The position numbers and the translations under genes were made by a program. The notes below the pieces were generated by a model. That model was given only the letters and a program-made list of their open reading frames with translations, had not been told where the DNA came from and did no database searches. 64,000 nt of DNA from Spartobacteria bacterium. GTDB taxonomy: Bacteria > Verrucomicrobiota > Verrucomicrobiia > Chthoniobacterales > Chthoniobacteraceae. Of this stretch, positions 34,309-44,416 are shown piece by piece. Location of the stretch: contig JAJPJG010000055.1 of the NCBI GenBank assembly GCA_021324395.1, forward strand, positions 1 through 64,000. Reading direction: 5' to 3'. Numbering within the stretch: the stretch's first letter is position 1; every line of letters begins with the position of its first letter.

Positions 34309-36483
34309 ATGGACTTTCAGCTTGCGTCGAACTACCAACCAAAGGGCGATCAGCAGCAGGCAATCGAGAAGCTGACGAAATCGGTCGAGGCGGGAAACCG
34401 CCACCAAACTCTGCTCGGCGTGACCGGCTCGGGCAAGACGTTCACCGCGGCAAATGTGATTGCGAATTACGGCAAACCGACGCTCGTCATCTCGCACAAC
34501 AAAACGCTCGCCGCGCAGCTCTACAGCGAGTTCAAGCAGTTTTTCCCAAACAACGCGGTCGAGTATTTCGTTAGCTATTTCGATTACTACCAGCCCGAGG
34601 CTTACATTCCGCGCTCGGATACTTATATCGAGAAGGACTCGTCGATTAACGAAGAGATCGAGCGCCTTCGCCTCTCGACGACCAGCGCGTTGCTGTCGCG
34701 CCGCGACGTGATCGTCATCGCGAGCGTGTCGTGCATCTACGGCTTGGGTTCGCCGGAGGATTATCTAAACATGCTGCTCACGGTCAAAGTAGGACAGCAA
34801 ATCACGCGCGAAGCCGTCCTCGGCAAACTCGTCGACATGCTTTACGAGCGCAACGACGTGGCGTTTCAGCGCGGGCGCTTTCGCGTGCGCGGCGATGTCG
34901 TCGAAATCTATCCCGCAAACCTCGACGAGGAAGGCGTGCGCGTGGAATTTTTCGGCGACGAAATCGACCGCATCGTTCGCTTCGATCCCCTCACCGGCCA
35001 CACGCACGAGCAGCTCACGACGATGACGTTTTTCCCGGCGAAACAATTCGTCACGCCCGCCGACAAGCTGCGGCGCGCGATCGTGACGATCCGCGAGGAA
35101 CTTGACCAAAGGATCATCGAGTTTGAAAAACGCGGTCAACTTCTCGAAGCGCAGCGGCTGAAAATGCGGACGGAATACGACCTCGAGATGATCCAGGAAA
35201 TGGGATTTTGCAGCGGCATCGAAAATTACTCGCGGCATTTGAGCGGCCGCCCGCCGGGCTCGCGTCCGTTTACGTTGCTCGACTTTTTCCCGCGCGATTT
35301 TTTGACGATCATCGACGAATCGCACGCAACCGTGCCGCAGATCGGCGGCATGTATGAAGGCGATCGCTCGCGCAAAAATGTGCTCGTCGAATACGGCTTC
35401 CGCCTGCCGAGCGCGCTGGATAACCGCCCGTTGAATTTCCCGGAGTTCATGCAAATGATGAACCAGATTATTTACGTGAGCGCGACGCCGGCAGAATTCG
35501 AGCTGCGCAATAGCGTCGTCGGCAACACCGGCTACGTGCCGCACAAACGCGATCGCATCGGCGAGGAGGAAACCGTCCCGGCCGCTCTGCCGCTTGTTTC
35601 GCGGACAGATGAGCCGCTGGAAAAATTCGACGTTCACACTCCAGGCAGAAAATTGATCGTCGAGCAAATCATTCGCCCGACCGGTTTGCTTGATCCACAA
35701 ATCGTCGTGCGTCCTTTGAAAAATCAAATCGACGACACGATCGAACTTTGCCGCCAGCGCGTTGAGAAGCAGGAACGCGTTCTCATCACGACGTTAACGA
35801 AGCGAACTGCCGAGGATTTGTCCGATTACCTGCGCGATGTCGGGTTGAAAGTTCGCTATCTGCATAGCGACATCGACACCATCGAGCGCGTCGAAATTTT
35901 GCGCGCATTGCGTGCAGCGGAGTTCGACATTTTGGTCGGCATCAACCTGCTGCGCGAAGGCCTCGACCTGCCGGAAGTCTCGCTCGTATGCATTCTCGAC
36001 GCCGACAAGGAGGGTTATCTGCGCTCGCAAACTTCGCTCATCCAGACCGCCGGCCGCGCCGCGCGCCACGTCAATGGCGAAGTCGTTCTTTTCGCGGATA
36101 TCATCACGAAAAGCATGGAAGCGCTCATCGCGATCAGTGAATACCGGCGCACAAAACAAGTGGAATACAACGAAAAGAACGGCATCACACCGCGCAGCGT
36201 CCAGCGCGCCGTGCAGGAAAGCCTGCACACGATTTTGCGCGGGCGCGAAATCGAGGAATCCGTTGTGCGCGAAGCCGGCGGCGACTTCAATCTCACCGAA
36301 GTCCTGCGCGAACTTCAGCAGGAAATGGAAATCGCCGCCGCAAATCTCGAATATGAGCGCGCCGCCCTGCTCCGCGACCAAATCGCCGAGCTAAAGAGCG
36401 GAACCGGCATCAGCAAAATCGAGCCGAAACGGCGTCCGGTAAAATACGGCAAAAAACCCGGACGCCGCACCGCACGCGCTTAA
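34309..36483 (+). CDS. uvrB: Excinuclease ABC subunit B
   Basis: UvrB is the damage-verifying helicase-like core of nucleotide-excision repair. The 724-residue protein begins with [20 protein letters not shown], then Walker [15 protein letters not shown] (near 40), the beta-hairpin/lesion-binding region [20 protein letters not shown] (near 90), the DEAD-type [11 protein letters not shown], helicase motifs [18 protein letters not shown] and [20 protein letters not shown], and a C-terminal UVR motif ([20 protein letters not shown]). It is slightly longer than the usual 660-690 because of the basic tail ([15 protein letters not shown]). UvrA and UvrC are not in the window. Confidence 0.98.
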   Translation: MDFQLASNYQPKGDQQQAIEKLTKSVEAGNRHQTLLGVTGSGKTFTAANVIANYGKPTLVISHNKTLAAQLYSEFKQFFPNNAVEYFVSYFDYYQPEAYIPRSDTYIEKDSSINEEIERLRLSTTSALLSRRDVIVIASVSCIYGLGSPEDYLNMLLTVKVGQQITREAVLGKLVDMLYERNDVAFQRGRFRVRGDVVEIYPANLDEEGVRVEFFGDEIDRIVRFDPLTGHTHEQLTTMTFFPAKQFVTPADKLRRAIVTIREELDQRIIEFEKRGQLLEAQRLKMRTEYDLEMIQEMGFCSGIENYSRHLSGRPPGSRPFTLLDFFPRDFLTIIDESHATVPQIGGMYEGDRSRKNVLVEYGFRLPSALDNRPLNFPEFMQMMNQIIYVSATPAEFELRNSVVGNTGYVPHKRDRIGEEETVPAALPLVSRTDEPLEKFDVHTPGRKLIVEQIIRPTGLLDPQIVVRPLKNQIDDTIELCRQRVEKQERVLITTLTKRTAEDLSDYLRDVGLKVRYLHSDIDTIERVEILRALRAAEFDILVGINLLREGLDLPEVSLVCILDADKEGYLRSQTSLIQTAGRAARHVNGEVVLFADIITKSMEALIAISEYRRTKQVEYNEKNGITPRSVQRAVQESLHTILRGREIEESVVREAGGDFNLTEVLRELQQEMEIAAANLEYERAALLRDQIAELKSGTGISKIEPKRRPVKYGKKPGRRTARA

Positions 36484-39400
36484 CCGCGCCTGCGTCTCCG
36501 CACCGACAACAACGCCGCCGCTCCGCTGGCGAAAGCGGCAAAAGTCGAAGGCTCCGGCACGACTGTCAGAACGAGATCGTTACCCGAAATCGATAGCGTT
36601 GCATCTTCGCCATTCACTGTTCCCGTCAAGGTTGCTCCTAGACTACCGGTCAAGCTGCTCGCGCCGCCAAACAAAGTGTAAGTCCCATCTCCAAAGCCAT
36701 CGCCGACATTAAACGTAAACCGGTTGAAATCGACCACTGCGTTGCCGATGTCCAATATCGCACCGGCCATATTCACGAGATCACTGGTGGAACCAAGATC
36801 AAATGTGAACAGCGTCGATGAAGTCAGTGAAAGCGTTCCGGAATTGAAAGCGATAGTTCCCGTCGTTCCGCTGCCTCCGGGGCTTAGCGTATCATTTAAA
36901 ACGAGTGTCTTCCCCGGCGCGGTGATTGTCCCTGAGCCAGTCAAATACTGCGAGGATGCGAGCGTATAACTCGATGCACTGATACCCGAAATATCAAACG
37001 TGCCGCCGGCGAGGTTCACGTTTCCCGCTGCGATGACGCCGTTACCATTGAGCGCAAAACGCCCATTGATATTAACATCCCCGTTGATACTTCCCTGCAC
37101 GTTTGTAATGCCGTTATTATTAATGGTTCCACTGATGCTCCCCAGCACATTCGCGGTGCCGGTGATTGTTAATGATTGACCGGTTCCCAGATTCACAACA
37201 CCTGTGTTTGCCACTGTCAGCGTCTTGCCACTGTTCACGGTAAAGGAGCTCGCCCCGCCAGCTCCGCCCATGGTTCCATTTACGATGATATTGCTGTCGA
37301 ATTTCGTTGTGATTCGACTGCTGGTTCCATAATTAAATGTCACGCCAGTTCCGACGGTAAAATCGCCGACTATTTCCAAAGGATTGGCTCCACTGATCGC
37401 ACCAGTGCTGTAAGTGCCATTAAGAGTATCAAAAGTGACATTGGCGTTATAGGTTCTGCCGCTCGCCGCGATAGTTAGGCCATAATCACGGAACACGATC
37501 GTGCTGCCTGCCTGAAAAATAGTATTCGCGCCAAAGATGAGATTTGTAGCCGATCCACTGCCGGAAAAAATGACATTTGCACCTGATGCAAAGGTTACAG
37601 TTCCTGCTGGAGCAGTGCTTCCCGTGTTGCCTGTGTAGAGCAAATTACCATTAACCGTTAATGCACTTCCTGTCGACGAATTGACCATGGAGTTCGTCAG
37701 AGTCAATGTGACTCCGCTATCGATCAGCGTTGTTCCCGAGGTAAGCACGAGATTCGTCAATGTGTTTGATGCGCCAAACTCCAACGTTCCGCTCCCCGCC
37801 TTCGAGATGCCTCCGTTGGATAATGTGCCGGTAATATCCGCGGTAACGCCGGAACCGATCGTCAGTATTCTCGTCGATCCACTCAGATCAATCGCTCCAC
37901 TCAGCGTGAGATTACCAGTCGATGCCGCGCCCAATCCGATATCGCCATTTATCGTAAGATTATTGCTAATCGTGCGCGCTGTCGAATCACTCGATGTAAG
38001 GGTGCCGTTGGTGAGTGTCACCGCATTGCTACCGAGTGCATTTGCCGAACCGATTGCCAGCGTTCCTGCCGAAAGAGTAATACCACCGCTTAATCCCGAG
38101 TTATCTCCATTCAATGTCAGGCCGCCTACGCCGGCCTTTGTCATGCCAGTGGTGCCCGCAAGCGCCGTGCTCACAGTCGCGGTCACGCCTGAATCGACAG
38201 TCACCGAATTGTCCGTGCTCGTGCCGGTCAGATAAAGCGTGCCGCTTTGGAGCACATAACTATCCGTGCTGAACTGCACGCCCTTACTTGCACCCACAGT
38301 GCCGCTGACGTTCACCGTTCCCGCCGTGCCTGCAAAGATCGCCTGTTGCGATGGATCTAGCGCGACAGTAGTTCCGGTGCCGTCGGACTGCGGATTCCAG
38401 TTTGTCGATGAAGCACTCCATGTCGCAGTGCCACCTCCGCTGATACCTACACCGGACGTGCTGCCATTGGTATCAAAGTAATAGCCGAGTGATGCCGGAG
38501 CCGTGAACGTCACGAGCAAAGACCCGCTCGAATAGCTGTAAGCAGCCGTATAGCTTCCCAATCCTGTGGACGTGAATGTAATCCCGCTGAGATCAAGCGA
38601 GGAATTGGAAGCGCCGCTAATCAAAGTATAGGCCGAGCCCGCTTGAAGCGTATTGGCAGTGAGCAAACTGTAGTTAATCGTAATCGTGCTACCCAGTGTC
38701 AAAGCTGTGCTGCCCAAGGTGATCTTATCGCTTGTTCCCGCCACACTCGACGCAAGATCATAATCCAGGACAGACCCCGCACCGATCGTGAGGCCACCAT
38801 TGAGCTGCAAGATGCCGGCCACGCCGAAGTTCCCATTCGTGCCGCCAGTATTCACACCCGGTGCAATGTGCGCTTCGTTTGCTCCGGTCGTCGCCAGAGT
38901 CACCACGCCGCTAATAATGCCGTTACCGGAAAGTGTGGCGAGCCCGGTATTATTTCCCACGGTAACAGATCCGGTTCCAGTGGCAGAACCGGAAGAATTT
39001 GTCACGCGCAGCTTGCCAGCGGCAATGGTGTTGTTGCCTGAGTAAGAATTCGATCCTGACAAAACTAAAAGGCCGTTCCCAGCTTTTGTAATTCCTCCAG
39101 TATGACTAACGTCACTATCTCGTATATTTGCTGAAATCAGAACCGTTGCGCCAGTGGCCGTGGTGATTGTGCCGCTGCTATAAAGTGCCAAGGATAGAAG
39201 TGCTGTCGAGCTTGTCGGAGCAAATGTTACAGTTCCCGAAGATGCATTGTTGGCAATGCTCCAATTCGTAGCAGTTCCTCCAGCACTCCCCGAACCAGCT
39301 CCCAGTGTAAGAAGACTTGCCGTGGAGGAAGATCCGTCTGCAATGGTAACAGTATTTGTAGCATTAAAAGTATCCTGAAATGTTAAGCTATTCGCATACA

Positions 39401-39737
39401 CGTTTACTCCAGTAATCGCTAATGCGGTAGGCACGACAGTGCCATTTGTCACAGTTCCAGCGAAGACGTAGTTGTAGGTTTTGTTACGATTCGTTGCGCC
39501 ATTCAGTGATATGGCTGCCGAAGTGTTGGTGTCATACCAGATCGCGGAACTGCTACTCCATGTGCTGGCGCTGGTAGAATCCCAATTCAGAGTATCTCCG
39601 TTACTTTGAGCGTTACAAATCGAGCTTAAGGCTAGAGTGATGAGTAATGTGGTTGCCAATAAAACCCATGAGCTTCGCAATGGATAAAGACGGTTTCGCG
39701 AATCCCGGAATCGGGATGCAAAGGTGGAGGTGAACAT
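36480..39737 (-). CDS. Giant surface protein with autotransporter-associated beta-strand repeats and PEP-CTERM tail
   Basis: From the internal ATG ([20 protein letters not shown]) the product has 1,085 residues; the frame opens 32 codons earlier at a weaker start. A signal peptide ([19 protein letters not shown]) is followed by repeated beta-helix segments of the autotransporter-associated type, e.g. [20 protein letters not shown] and [17 protein letters not shown], with Gly/Ser/Thr-rich, Cys-free sequence. It ends in a PEP-CTERM sorting tail ([13 protein letters not shown], a hydrophobic helix, RRRRRG). It is likely displayed at the outer surface through the exosortase system, although no exosortase gene is in the window. 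Its codons are richer in A+T than its neighbours. The last four bases overlap the uvrB end on the other strand. Confidence 0.9.
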   Translation of the reverse strand: MFTSTFASRFRDSRNRLYPLRSSWVLLATTLLITLALSSICNAQSNGDTLNWDSTSASTWSSSSAIWYDTNTSAAISLNGATNRNKTYNYVFAGTVTNGTVVPTALAITGVNVYANSLTFQDTFNATNTVTIADGSSSTASLLTLGAGSGSAGGTATNWSIANNASSGTVTFAPTSSTALLSLALYSSGTITTATGATVLISANIRDSDVSHTGGITKAGNGLLVLSGSNSYSGNNTIAAGKLRVTNSSGSATGTGSVTVGNNTGLATLSGNGIISGVVTLATTGANEAHIAPGVNTGGTNGNFGVAGILQLNGGLTIGAGSVLDYDLASSVAGTSDKITLGSTALTLGSTITINYSLLTANTLQAGSAYTLISGASNSSLDLSGITFTSTGLGSYTAAYSYSSGSLLVTFTAPASLGYYFDTNGSTSGVGISGGGTATWSASSTNWNPQSDGTGTTVALDPSQQAIFAGTAGTVNVSGTVGASKGVQFSTDSYVLQSGTLYLTGTSTDNSVTVDSGVTATVSTALAGTTGMTKAGVGGLTLNGDNSGLSGGITLSAGTLAIGSANALGSNAVTLTNGTLTSSDSTARTISNNLTINGDIGLGAASTGNLTLSGAIDLSGSTRILTIGSGVTADITGTLSNGGISKAGSGTLEFGASNTLTNLVLTSGTTLIDSGVTLTLTNSMVNSSTGSALTVNGNLLYTGNTGSTAPAGTVTFASGANVIFSGSGSATNLIFGANTIFQAGSTIVFRDYGLTIAASGRTYNANVTFDTLNGTYSTGAISGANPLEIVGDFTVGTGVTFNYGTSSRITTKFDSNIIVNGTMGGAGGASSFTVNSGKTLTVANTGVVNLGTGQSLTITGTANVLGSISGTINNNGITNVQGSINGDVNINGRFALNGNGVIAAGNVNLAGGTFDISGISASSYTLASSQYLTGSGTITAPGKTLVLNDTLSPGGSGTTGTIAFNSGTLSLTSSTLFTFDLGSTSDLVNMAGAILDIGNAVVDFNRFTFNVGDGFGDGTYTLFGGASSLTGSLGATLTGTVNGEDATLSISGNDLVLTVVPEPSTFAAFASGAAALLSVRRRRRG

Positions 39738-40053
39738 AGTTGAGGGGGTGAGTCTGGCTCGGGGACGCTGTTCGGGGGCGTCTAGTTGTTGTCTGTCGGT
39801 GCTGCTAATAAAATTGTCAAATGCGAATCTCATGAGCGCGGCCTTAGCAGCGCGTGTGCCGCAGGGGCACCATCTGTTGCAAGTGCTTGCGATGCAAACG
39901 CAACATTTTATTTGAATCGTTCAAACAATGCAGAAAATTATATGAAAAATTGTTACGAAATTGTAACAATTCGCTCCCGAGGGGCAAATATCGTCACTAC
40001 AGAAACGTTGATTTTCGTCCTCAGATTTGCACGGTTGGACGCTCAGCTTTGGC
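39738..40053 (-). promoter_or_regulatory. A+T-rich leader and promoter region of the giant surface protein
   Basis: These 300 bases upstream of the chosen start are clearly more A+T-rich than the flanks (for example TTATTTGAATCGTTC and AAATTATATGAAAAATTG). They include the alternative in-frame start MRFAFDNF at 39833. No tRNA-like or riboswitch-like fold is obvious. This is where the gene's promoter must lie. Confidence 0.45.
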
Positions 40054-40264
40054 CTTAAGGGGCACACCGTTTCAGGTGCCCATTGTCGATTTTAGCAATG
40101 GCCTCCAAACTCGTTAGGATGCATTTGTCAAAGTTTACAATGCGTCCCTAACTCGGTGGGATGCCATTACAAACTTTTACAATGGCTCTTCATGGAGTTG
40201 GAGGGGCATTGTCAATGTGCAATGGCACTTTTTGGTTTTGGGATGGCATTGTCAAAGTTTGCAA
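40054..40264 (+). repeat. Tandem array 2: ten 21-bp units in a 42-bp alternating pattern
   Basis: Between the giant surface protein and the small zinc-ribbon gene lie about ten 21-mers, alternating between a GGATGGCATTGTCAAAGTTT type and a CAATGGCTCCAAACTCGTT type. One unit is 19 bases; the rest are 21. In each 42-bp pair a CCATTG / CAATGG arm set can form a hairpin, and where one arm has lost a base the other usually has too (GCATT / AATGC in the third pair; GCCATT / AATGGC in the next). Sequence is unrelated to array 1 but has the same period and paired layout. No credible gene overlaps it. Confidence 0.85.
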
Positions 40265-40421
40265 CCGCCTGCGCCGGCTGCTTCCGCGCCGGCAAAAGCG
40301 ACGGTATGACCGCAGCGGCGGGTTTTTCGCAGTGCTCCTTTTCCGCCAAAGATCCGGCGAAGTTTGAATTTGGCGGCTTTCGTTTTACACTCACGGCGTG
40401 GATCGCCAAAACGTCAGCAAA

Positions 40422-40568
40422 ATGATCGAATGCGCGTCGTGTGGCCGCCCGACGCCTGCGGGATCGCATGTGCAGCGGGTGATGTGCCCGGAATGCGTTG
40501 CCGCAGGGAAGGAATTTCCGCGCGAGGTGCAGATGCTTTTGTTTCCTGCTACGCAGCCGGAAGGCTGA
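40422..40568 (+). CDS. Small zinc-ribbon protein (48 aa)
   Basis: A short frame with two CxxC motifs spaced as in a zinc ribbon: MIECASCGRPTPAG, then VMCPECVAAGKEF, ending FPATQPEG. A GTG eight codons earlier is in frame but adds nothing recognisable. The Cys spacing is a strong coding signal for such a short protein. It lies just upstream of the oppositely oriented tRNA-Phe. Function unknown; small ribbons of this kind often bind nucleic acids or larger enzymes. Confidence 0.6.
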   Translation: MIECASCGRPTPAGSHVQRVMCPECVAAGKEFPREVQMLLFPATQPEG

Positions 40569-40625
40569 TCCCAATGCCAACGGCTTGAGTCCCTTTGTTC
40601 GAATGCTCAGGCTGGTTAAAAAAGG

Positions 40626-40698
40626 TGGCTAGGGAGGGAATCGAACCCCCGACACGAGGATTTTCAGTCCTCTGCTCTGCCAACTGAGCTACCTAGCC
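40626..40698 (-). tRNA. tRNA-Phe (anticodon GAA)
   Basis: The minus strand folds as a complete cloverleaf of 73 bases: acceptor GGCTAGG/CCTAGCC, D-stem GCTC/GAGC, anticodon arm GAGGA-CTGAAAA-TCCTC with anticodon GAA, five-base variable loop, T-loop TTCGATT and discriminator A. The 3' CCA is not fully encoded (CCT follows the discriminator), so it must be added enzymatically. A T6 run lies right after the gene and may end transcription. Confidence 0.97.
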
Positions 40699-40864
40699 AT
40701 TTGTCGCGAGCGCGAGCGGAGGTGTTTTATTACACCAGCGAGGATTTCGAGCAACCGGAAAATCGCTGATTTTTTTGAAAAAGAAAAACTTTGTCTGTTG
40801 ATGCATCGGGATGCAGCCGCGGCGAATTTTCGTTTCGTTTAATAAGTGGCAACCCACTAAACAA

Positions 40865-41071
40865 ATGAGCGATCACGTTTACAAAAAAATCGAGCTTGTC
40901 GGCTCCTCGCCGAACAGCATTGAAGATGCCGTTAAAAACGCCATCGAGCGCGCAAGCAAAACGCTGCGCAACCTGCGCTGGTTCGAAGTCGTCGAAACCC
41001 GCGGGCATCTCGACGGCGGAAAAATCGCGCACTGGCAGGTGACGATTGAGGTCGGTTTCACGCTCGACTGA
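40865..41071 (+). CDS. Dodecin family protein
   Basis: The 68-residue protein matches dodecins, which assemble as hollow dodecamers that store or buffer flavins: [20 protein letters not shown] at the start, [20 protein letters not shown] in the middle (the Trp that stacks on flavin) and [16 protein letters not shown] at the end. A longer in-frame start 18 codons upstream lacks family similarity. It is transcribed toward the araA end. Confidence 0.95.
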   Translation: MSDHVYKKIELVGSSPNSIEDAVKNAIERASKTLRNLRWFEVVETRGHLDGGKIAHWQVTIEVGFTLD

Positions 41072-41104
41072 GCTTTCTCGCGAGCGTTTACCGGCAGGTT
41101 TTTT

Positions 41105-42619
41105 TTACAGCCGCCCCAATCCCGGCGCGAGGTGGTAGTAGATTTCGTTATTGCGGAGGTCTTGCTTGAACCCGCGCAGACGCGTGTCGGCATCGATGAT
41201 GGCGAGCTCGATACCAGCAATCTCAGCGAAATCTTCCATGTGCTCGGTGGTGACCGAGTAGCTGAAGCCGGTGTGGTGCGCGCCGCCGGCGTAGATCCAC
41301 GCGGCGCATGCGGTTTTGAAATCGGGCCGGCATTTCCAGACGGCGCGGGCAACAGGAAGTTTCGGCAGCGGCTGCGGCGGGGCGATGACGTCGACTTCGT
41401 TCACAAGCAGGCGGAAGCGGTTGCCGAGGTCCATGATGGCGGCATTGATGGCGGGGCCGGCGGGGGCGTCGAATACCAGGCGAACCGGGTCTTCCTTGCC
41501 GCCGATGCCGAGCGGGTGAATCTCGACTTTTGGTTTTCCCGAAGCGATGGACGGGCAGATTTCCAGCATGTGCGAGCCGAGCACCAGATGGCCTTTGGGA
41601 TTCAAGTCGTAGGTGTAGTCCTCCATGAACGACGTGCCGCCGGGCAGATCGGCCGCGATGACTTTCATCGCGCGGACGAGCGCGCATGTTTTCCAGTCGC
41701 CCTCGCCGCCGAAGCCGTAGCCGTCGGCCATCAGGCGCTGCGTGGCGATGCCGGGGAGCTGTTTCAGCCCGTGCAAGTCCTCGAACGTGTCGGTAAAACC
41801 GAGGAAGTTTCCGTTTTCCAAAAAGGCGCGCAGACCGAGCTCCTGTCGCGCGACGTAACGCAGCGACTCGTGGCGCTCGCCATTTTTCTTGAGTCCGTCG
41901 GCGACGGTGTAGAGCTGCTCGTATTCGGCGCAGAGCTTCGTGACGGCGGAATCGCTGATGTCGTTCATCGCCTGCACGAGGTCGCCGACGCCGTGGTAGT
42001 TGACGGAGAAACCGAGCTTCGCCTCGGCGGAAACTTTGTCGCCCTCGGTCACGGCGACGTAGCGCATGTTGTCGCCGAAGCGGACGAATTTGCCGCCCTG
42101 CCAGTCGTGCCATGCGCGCGTGACGCGCATCCATGCGCCGATGCGATCCTGCGCCTGCTCGTCGCTCCAGTGGCCGACGACGACTTTGCGCTGCGTGCGC
42201 AGTCGGGCGTGAATGAAGCCGTGCTCGCGATCGCCGTGCGCGGCCTGGTTGAGGTTCATGAAATCCATGTCGATCTCGCTCCACGGCAGATCGCGATTGA
42301 ACTGCGTGTGCAAATGCAGCATCGGTTTCTTCAGCAGCGAAAGTCCACCGATCCACATTTTCGATGGCGAAAACGTGTGCATCCAAAGCACGAGACCGGC
42401 GCAATTTTGTGCGCCGTTTGCCTCGAGGCAGAGTGCGCGGATTTCCTCGGGTCGCGTGAGGATCGGCTTGAATACAAGCTTCAGCGGCAGCCGCTTCGTG
42501 GCGTTCAGTTCGTCGACGATCTTCTGCGAATTGGCGGCGACCTGTTTCAGCGGGCCCTCGCCGTAGAGATGTTGGCTGCCGGTGATGAACCAGATTTCGG
42601 GAATTGGAGCGTTTTTCAT
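41105..42619 (-). CDS. araA: L-arabinose isomerase
   Basis: The enzyme converts L-arabinose to L-ribulose with Mn2+. From ATG ([20 protein letters not shown]) it has 504 residues, as expected. Family blocks include [38 protein letters not shown], a central [18 protein letters not shown] with the catalytic acid, [12 protein letters not shown] with the second acid, and [13 protein letters not shown] with the metal-binding His. No araB, araD or arabinose transporter lies beside it, so the rest of the pathway must be elsewhere. Downstream the gene converges on dodecin. Confidence 0.97.
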   Translation of the reverse strand: MKNAPIPEIWFITGSQHLYGEGPLKQVAANSQKIVDELNATKRLPLKLVFKPILTRPEEIRALCLEANGAQNCAGLVLWMHTFSPSKMWIGGLSLLKKPMLHLHTQFNRDLPWSEIDMDFMNLNQAAHGDREHGFIHARLRTQRKVVVGHWSDEQAQDRIGAWMRVTRAWHDWQGGKFVRFGDNMRYVAVTEGDKVSAEAKLGFSVNYHGVGDLVQAMNDISDSAVTKLCAEYEQLYTVADGLKKNGERHESLRYVARQELGLRAFLENGNFLGFTDTFEDLHGLKQLPGIATQRLMADGYGFGGEGDWKTCALVRAMKVIAADLPGGTSFMEDYTYDLNPKGHLVLGSHMLEICPSIASGKPKVEIHPLGIGGKEDPVRLVFDAPAGPAINAAIMDLGNRFRLLVNEVDVIAPPQPLPKLPVARAVWKCRPDFKTACAAWIYAGGAHHTGFSYSVTTEHMEDFAEIAGIELAIIDADTRLRGFKQDLRNNEIYYHLAPGLGRL

Positions 42620-42694
42620 TGGGTGGAAAGGGCCCAGAGATGGCCGCAAATCCGACCGATGGTCAAGCTCCGCCGCAGAGGAATGCGTTGTATT

Positions 42695-43129
42695 TTAAAA
42701 ATACGAGAGCAACTCGCTCTTCGGAATCTTCGTCAAGTCGGCGCTGACGTTCTTCATCATCGTCTGCCGCGAGCGCTGACTGAGACTTTCCAGGACGCGC
42801 GAGTTGACCTCGTTGCTCGCTGCGAGATACCAGATGTTCTCGTTCGCGACGAGCTGGTCGATCCGCTCGGCGATTTGCTTCACGAGCCGGCGATCCATTT
42901 CCAAAAGAAGATTGTGATTTTCACCAATGGACATGCCGCCGGGACCGGTGCCGAGTCCGGGAAAACGGCCGGCTTTGTCCGTGACTTTGTCGAGCAGTTT
43001 GCCGTGCGCATCGACCAGCTCGATGTCGTCAACGAGTTCGATGCGCGGCTTGATTTCCATCGGGTCGTGCGTAACCCGATACGCTTTCAGATGCCCAAGA
43101 TCGGCGACGACGATCAACTTGTCTGCCAT
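42695..43129 (-). CDS. Host-attachment (AtsE-like) family protein
   Basis: The 144-residue protein begins MADKLIVVADLGHLKAYRVT, the start seen in 'host attachment protein' (Pfam Host_attach/AtsE-like) members, then a loop rich in Gly (GRFPGLGTGPGGMSIGEN) and a C-terminal half of helices (VKQIAERIDQLVANENIWYL, EVNSRVLESLSQRSRQTMMK, LTKIPKSELLSYF). The family name comes from a plant-root attachment phenotype; the molecular role is unknown. The fold resembles release-factor eRF1 domain 2/3-like proteins. It stands alone between divergent ruvC and araA. Confidence 0.85.
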   Translation of the reverse strand: MADKLIVVADLGHLKAYRVTHDPMEIKPRIELVDDIELVDAHGKLLDKVTDKAGRFPGLGTGPGGMSIGENHNLLLEMDRRLVKQIAERIDQLVANENIWYLAASNEVNSRVLESLSQRSRQTMMKNVSADLTKIPKSELLSYF

Positions 43130-43238
43130 AATGGATTCCTCCGAGTAGATGATTCTAGCGAGATGCAGAAAGGCATACTCATTTTTCTAATCGAACTGCC
43201 CGCTTTGATTGCGTCTTTTATGTGGTAGAAAAATGTGC

Positions 43239-43742
43239 ATGCGCGTCCTTGCCATTGATCCCTCGCTCCGCAGCACCGGCTTTGCCGTGCTGGAAAACGG
43301 CAATGGCAAAGTGCGCGCGGTTGAGTTTGGCATCATCAAAAATGCGGACAAGCTGCTGCCATCGTCATGTCTCGTCGCGATTCGCGACCGGCTCGCGGAG
43401 CTGATTCACAAGCACGAGCCGAACTGCGCGGCAGTCGAGGGCGTGATTTTTGTGCAGAGCCATCGCATCGCCATTACACTTGGCGCTGCGCGCGGCGCGG
43501 CGATTCTCGCGCTCGCGGAACGCGGTCTGCCGGTTTTCGAATACGCGCCACGGCGCGTTAAACAAGCGGTCGTCGGTCGCGGCACCGCGCAAAAAGCGCA
43601 AGTCGGCTTCATGGTGCGCGCACTGCTCGGCCTTACCGAGACTCCATCGCCCGACGCTGCCGATGCCATCGCGATCGGGCTGACGCATTTTCAAAATCAA
43701 AATGCCGCGCTGCACGGCATTGCGCGCTCAAATCAGATTTGA
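43239..43742 (+). CDS. ruvC: Holliday-junction resolvase
   Basis: RuvC cuts four-way DNA junctions after branch migration by RuvAB. From MRVLAIDPSLRSTGFAVLEN the protein has 167 residues. The four catalytic acids appear in order: Asp in AIDPSLRSTG, Glu in AAVEGVIFVQ, and the two Asp of SPDAADAIAIGL. The LGAARGAAILALAERGLPVF block is also diagnostic. An ATG two codons earlier is in frame. Unlike the common ruvC-ruvA-ruvB set, the next gene is lipB, overlapped by one base (TGATG). Confidence 0.95.
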   Translation: MRVLAIDPSLRSTGFAVLENGNGKVRAVEFGIIKNADKLLPSSCLVAIRDRLAELIHKHEPNCAAVEGVIFVQSHRIAITLGAARGAAILALAERGLPVFEYAPRRVKQAVVGRGTAQKAQVGFMVRALLGLTETPSPDAADAIAIGLTHFQNQNAALHGIARSNQI

Positions 43743-44416
43743 TGGAGCTTCATTCCTCATCCTTCATTGTTCATTCGCCATTTTCTTCATGGCTCGGCCG
43801 CATTGGCTACGAAGAAGCGTTGGCGCTGCAGGAATCGCTTGTTAAACAACGTGCCGCAGGCGAAATCGACGACCGGCTACTTTTGCTCGAGCACGATCCG
43901 GTTTACACGATCGGCCGCACCCCCGACCAATCGAGCCTGCGCGGCGCGATGCATCTCCCCCACCCGCTCGTGCAGATTAATCGCGGCGGCCAGGCAACGT
44001 ATCATGGGCCCGGGCAGCTCGTCGGTTATCCCATTCTCGATTTGCGCCGGCGCGGACAGGATTTGCACCGCTACCTGCGCGCACTGGAGGAAATTTTGAT
44101 CGAACTTTGCAACGCATTTGGTATCGCGGCGCAGCGGCGCGAATCGCTCACCGGCGTCTGGGTTGGCGCGCGAAAAATTGCGAGCATCGGCGTCGGCGTG
44201 CGTCACTGGATCAGCATGCACGGTTTTGCGCTGAATGTCTGCGGAGACCTTTCGCCGTTTTACCAAATCACGCCGTGCGGCATCGCGGGCGTGGAAATGA
44301 CGAGCATCGAGCGCGAATCGGGCGCGCAGGTCAGTGTCGCGAAAGTCGCGGAAAAGATTGTTCCGATTTTTGAAAAGCAGCTCGCGCTACTCCTTGATTC
44401 GAGAGAGACGCAGTGA
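43742..44416 (+). CDS. lipB: Octanoyl-[acyl-carrier-protein] lipoyl transferase
   Basis: LipB moves octanoate from acyl-carrier protein to the lipoyl domains of oxo-acid dehydrogenases. Blocks: LLLLEHDPVYTIGRTPDQSS, VQINRGGQATYHGPGQLVGY, the catalytic Lys in ARKIASIGVGVRHW and the catalytic Cys in FYQITPCGIAGVEMTSI. The N-terminus (HSSSFIVHSPFSSW) is atypical and comes from a TTCATT-type simple DNA repeat. The 3' end overlaps the dgt gene, which lies on the other strand, by 30 bases. LipA, which would insert sulfur, is not in the window. Confidence 0.96.
   Translation: MELHSSSFIVHSPFSSWLGRIGYEEALALQESLVKQRAAGEIDDRLLLLEHDPVYTIGRTPDQSSLRGAMHLPHPLVQINRGGQATYHGPGQLVGYPILDLRRRGQDLHRYLRALEEILIELCNAFGIAAQRRESLTGVWVGARKIASIGVGVRHWISMHGFALNVCGDLSPFYQITPCGIAGVEMTSIERESGAQVSVAKVAEKIVPIFEKQLALLLDSRETQ

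Noticed and set aside
41132..43228. A 698-codon open frame antisense to araA
   Set aside because: It is a shadow of the G+C-rich araA gene, Val/Ala/Asp-rich and without any domain; araA is certain on the other strand.
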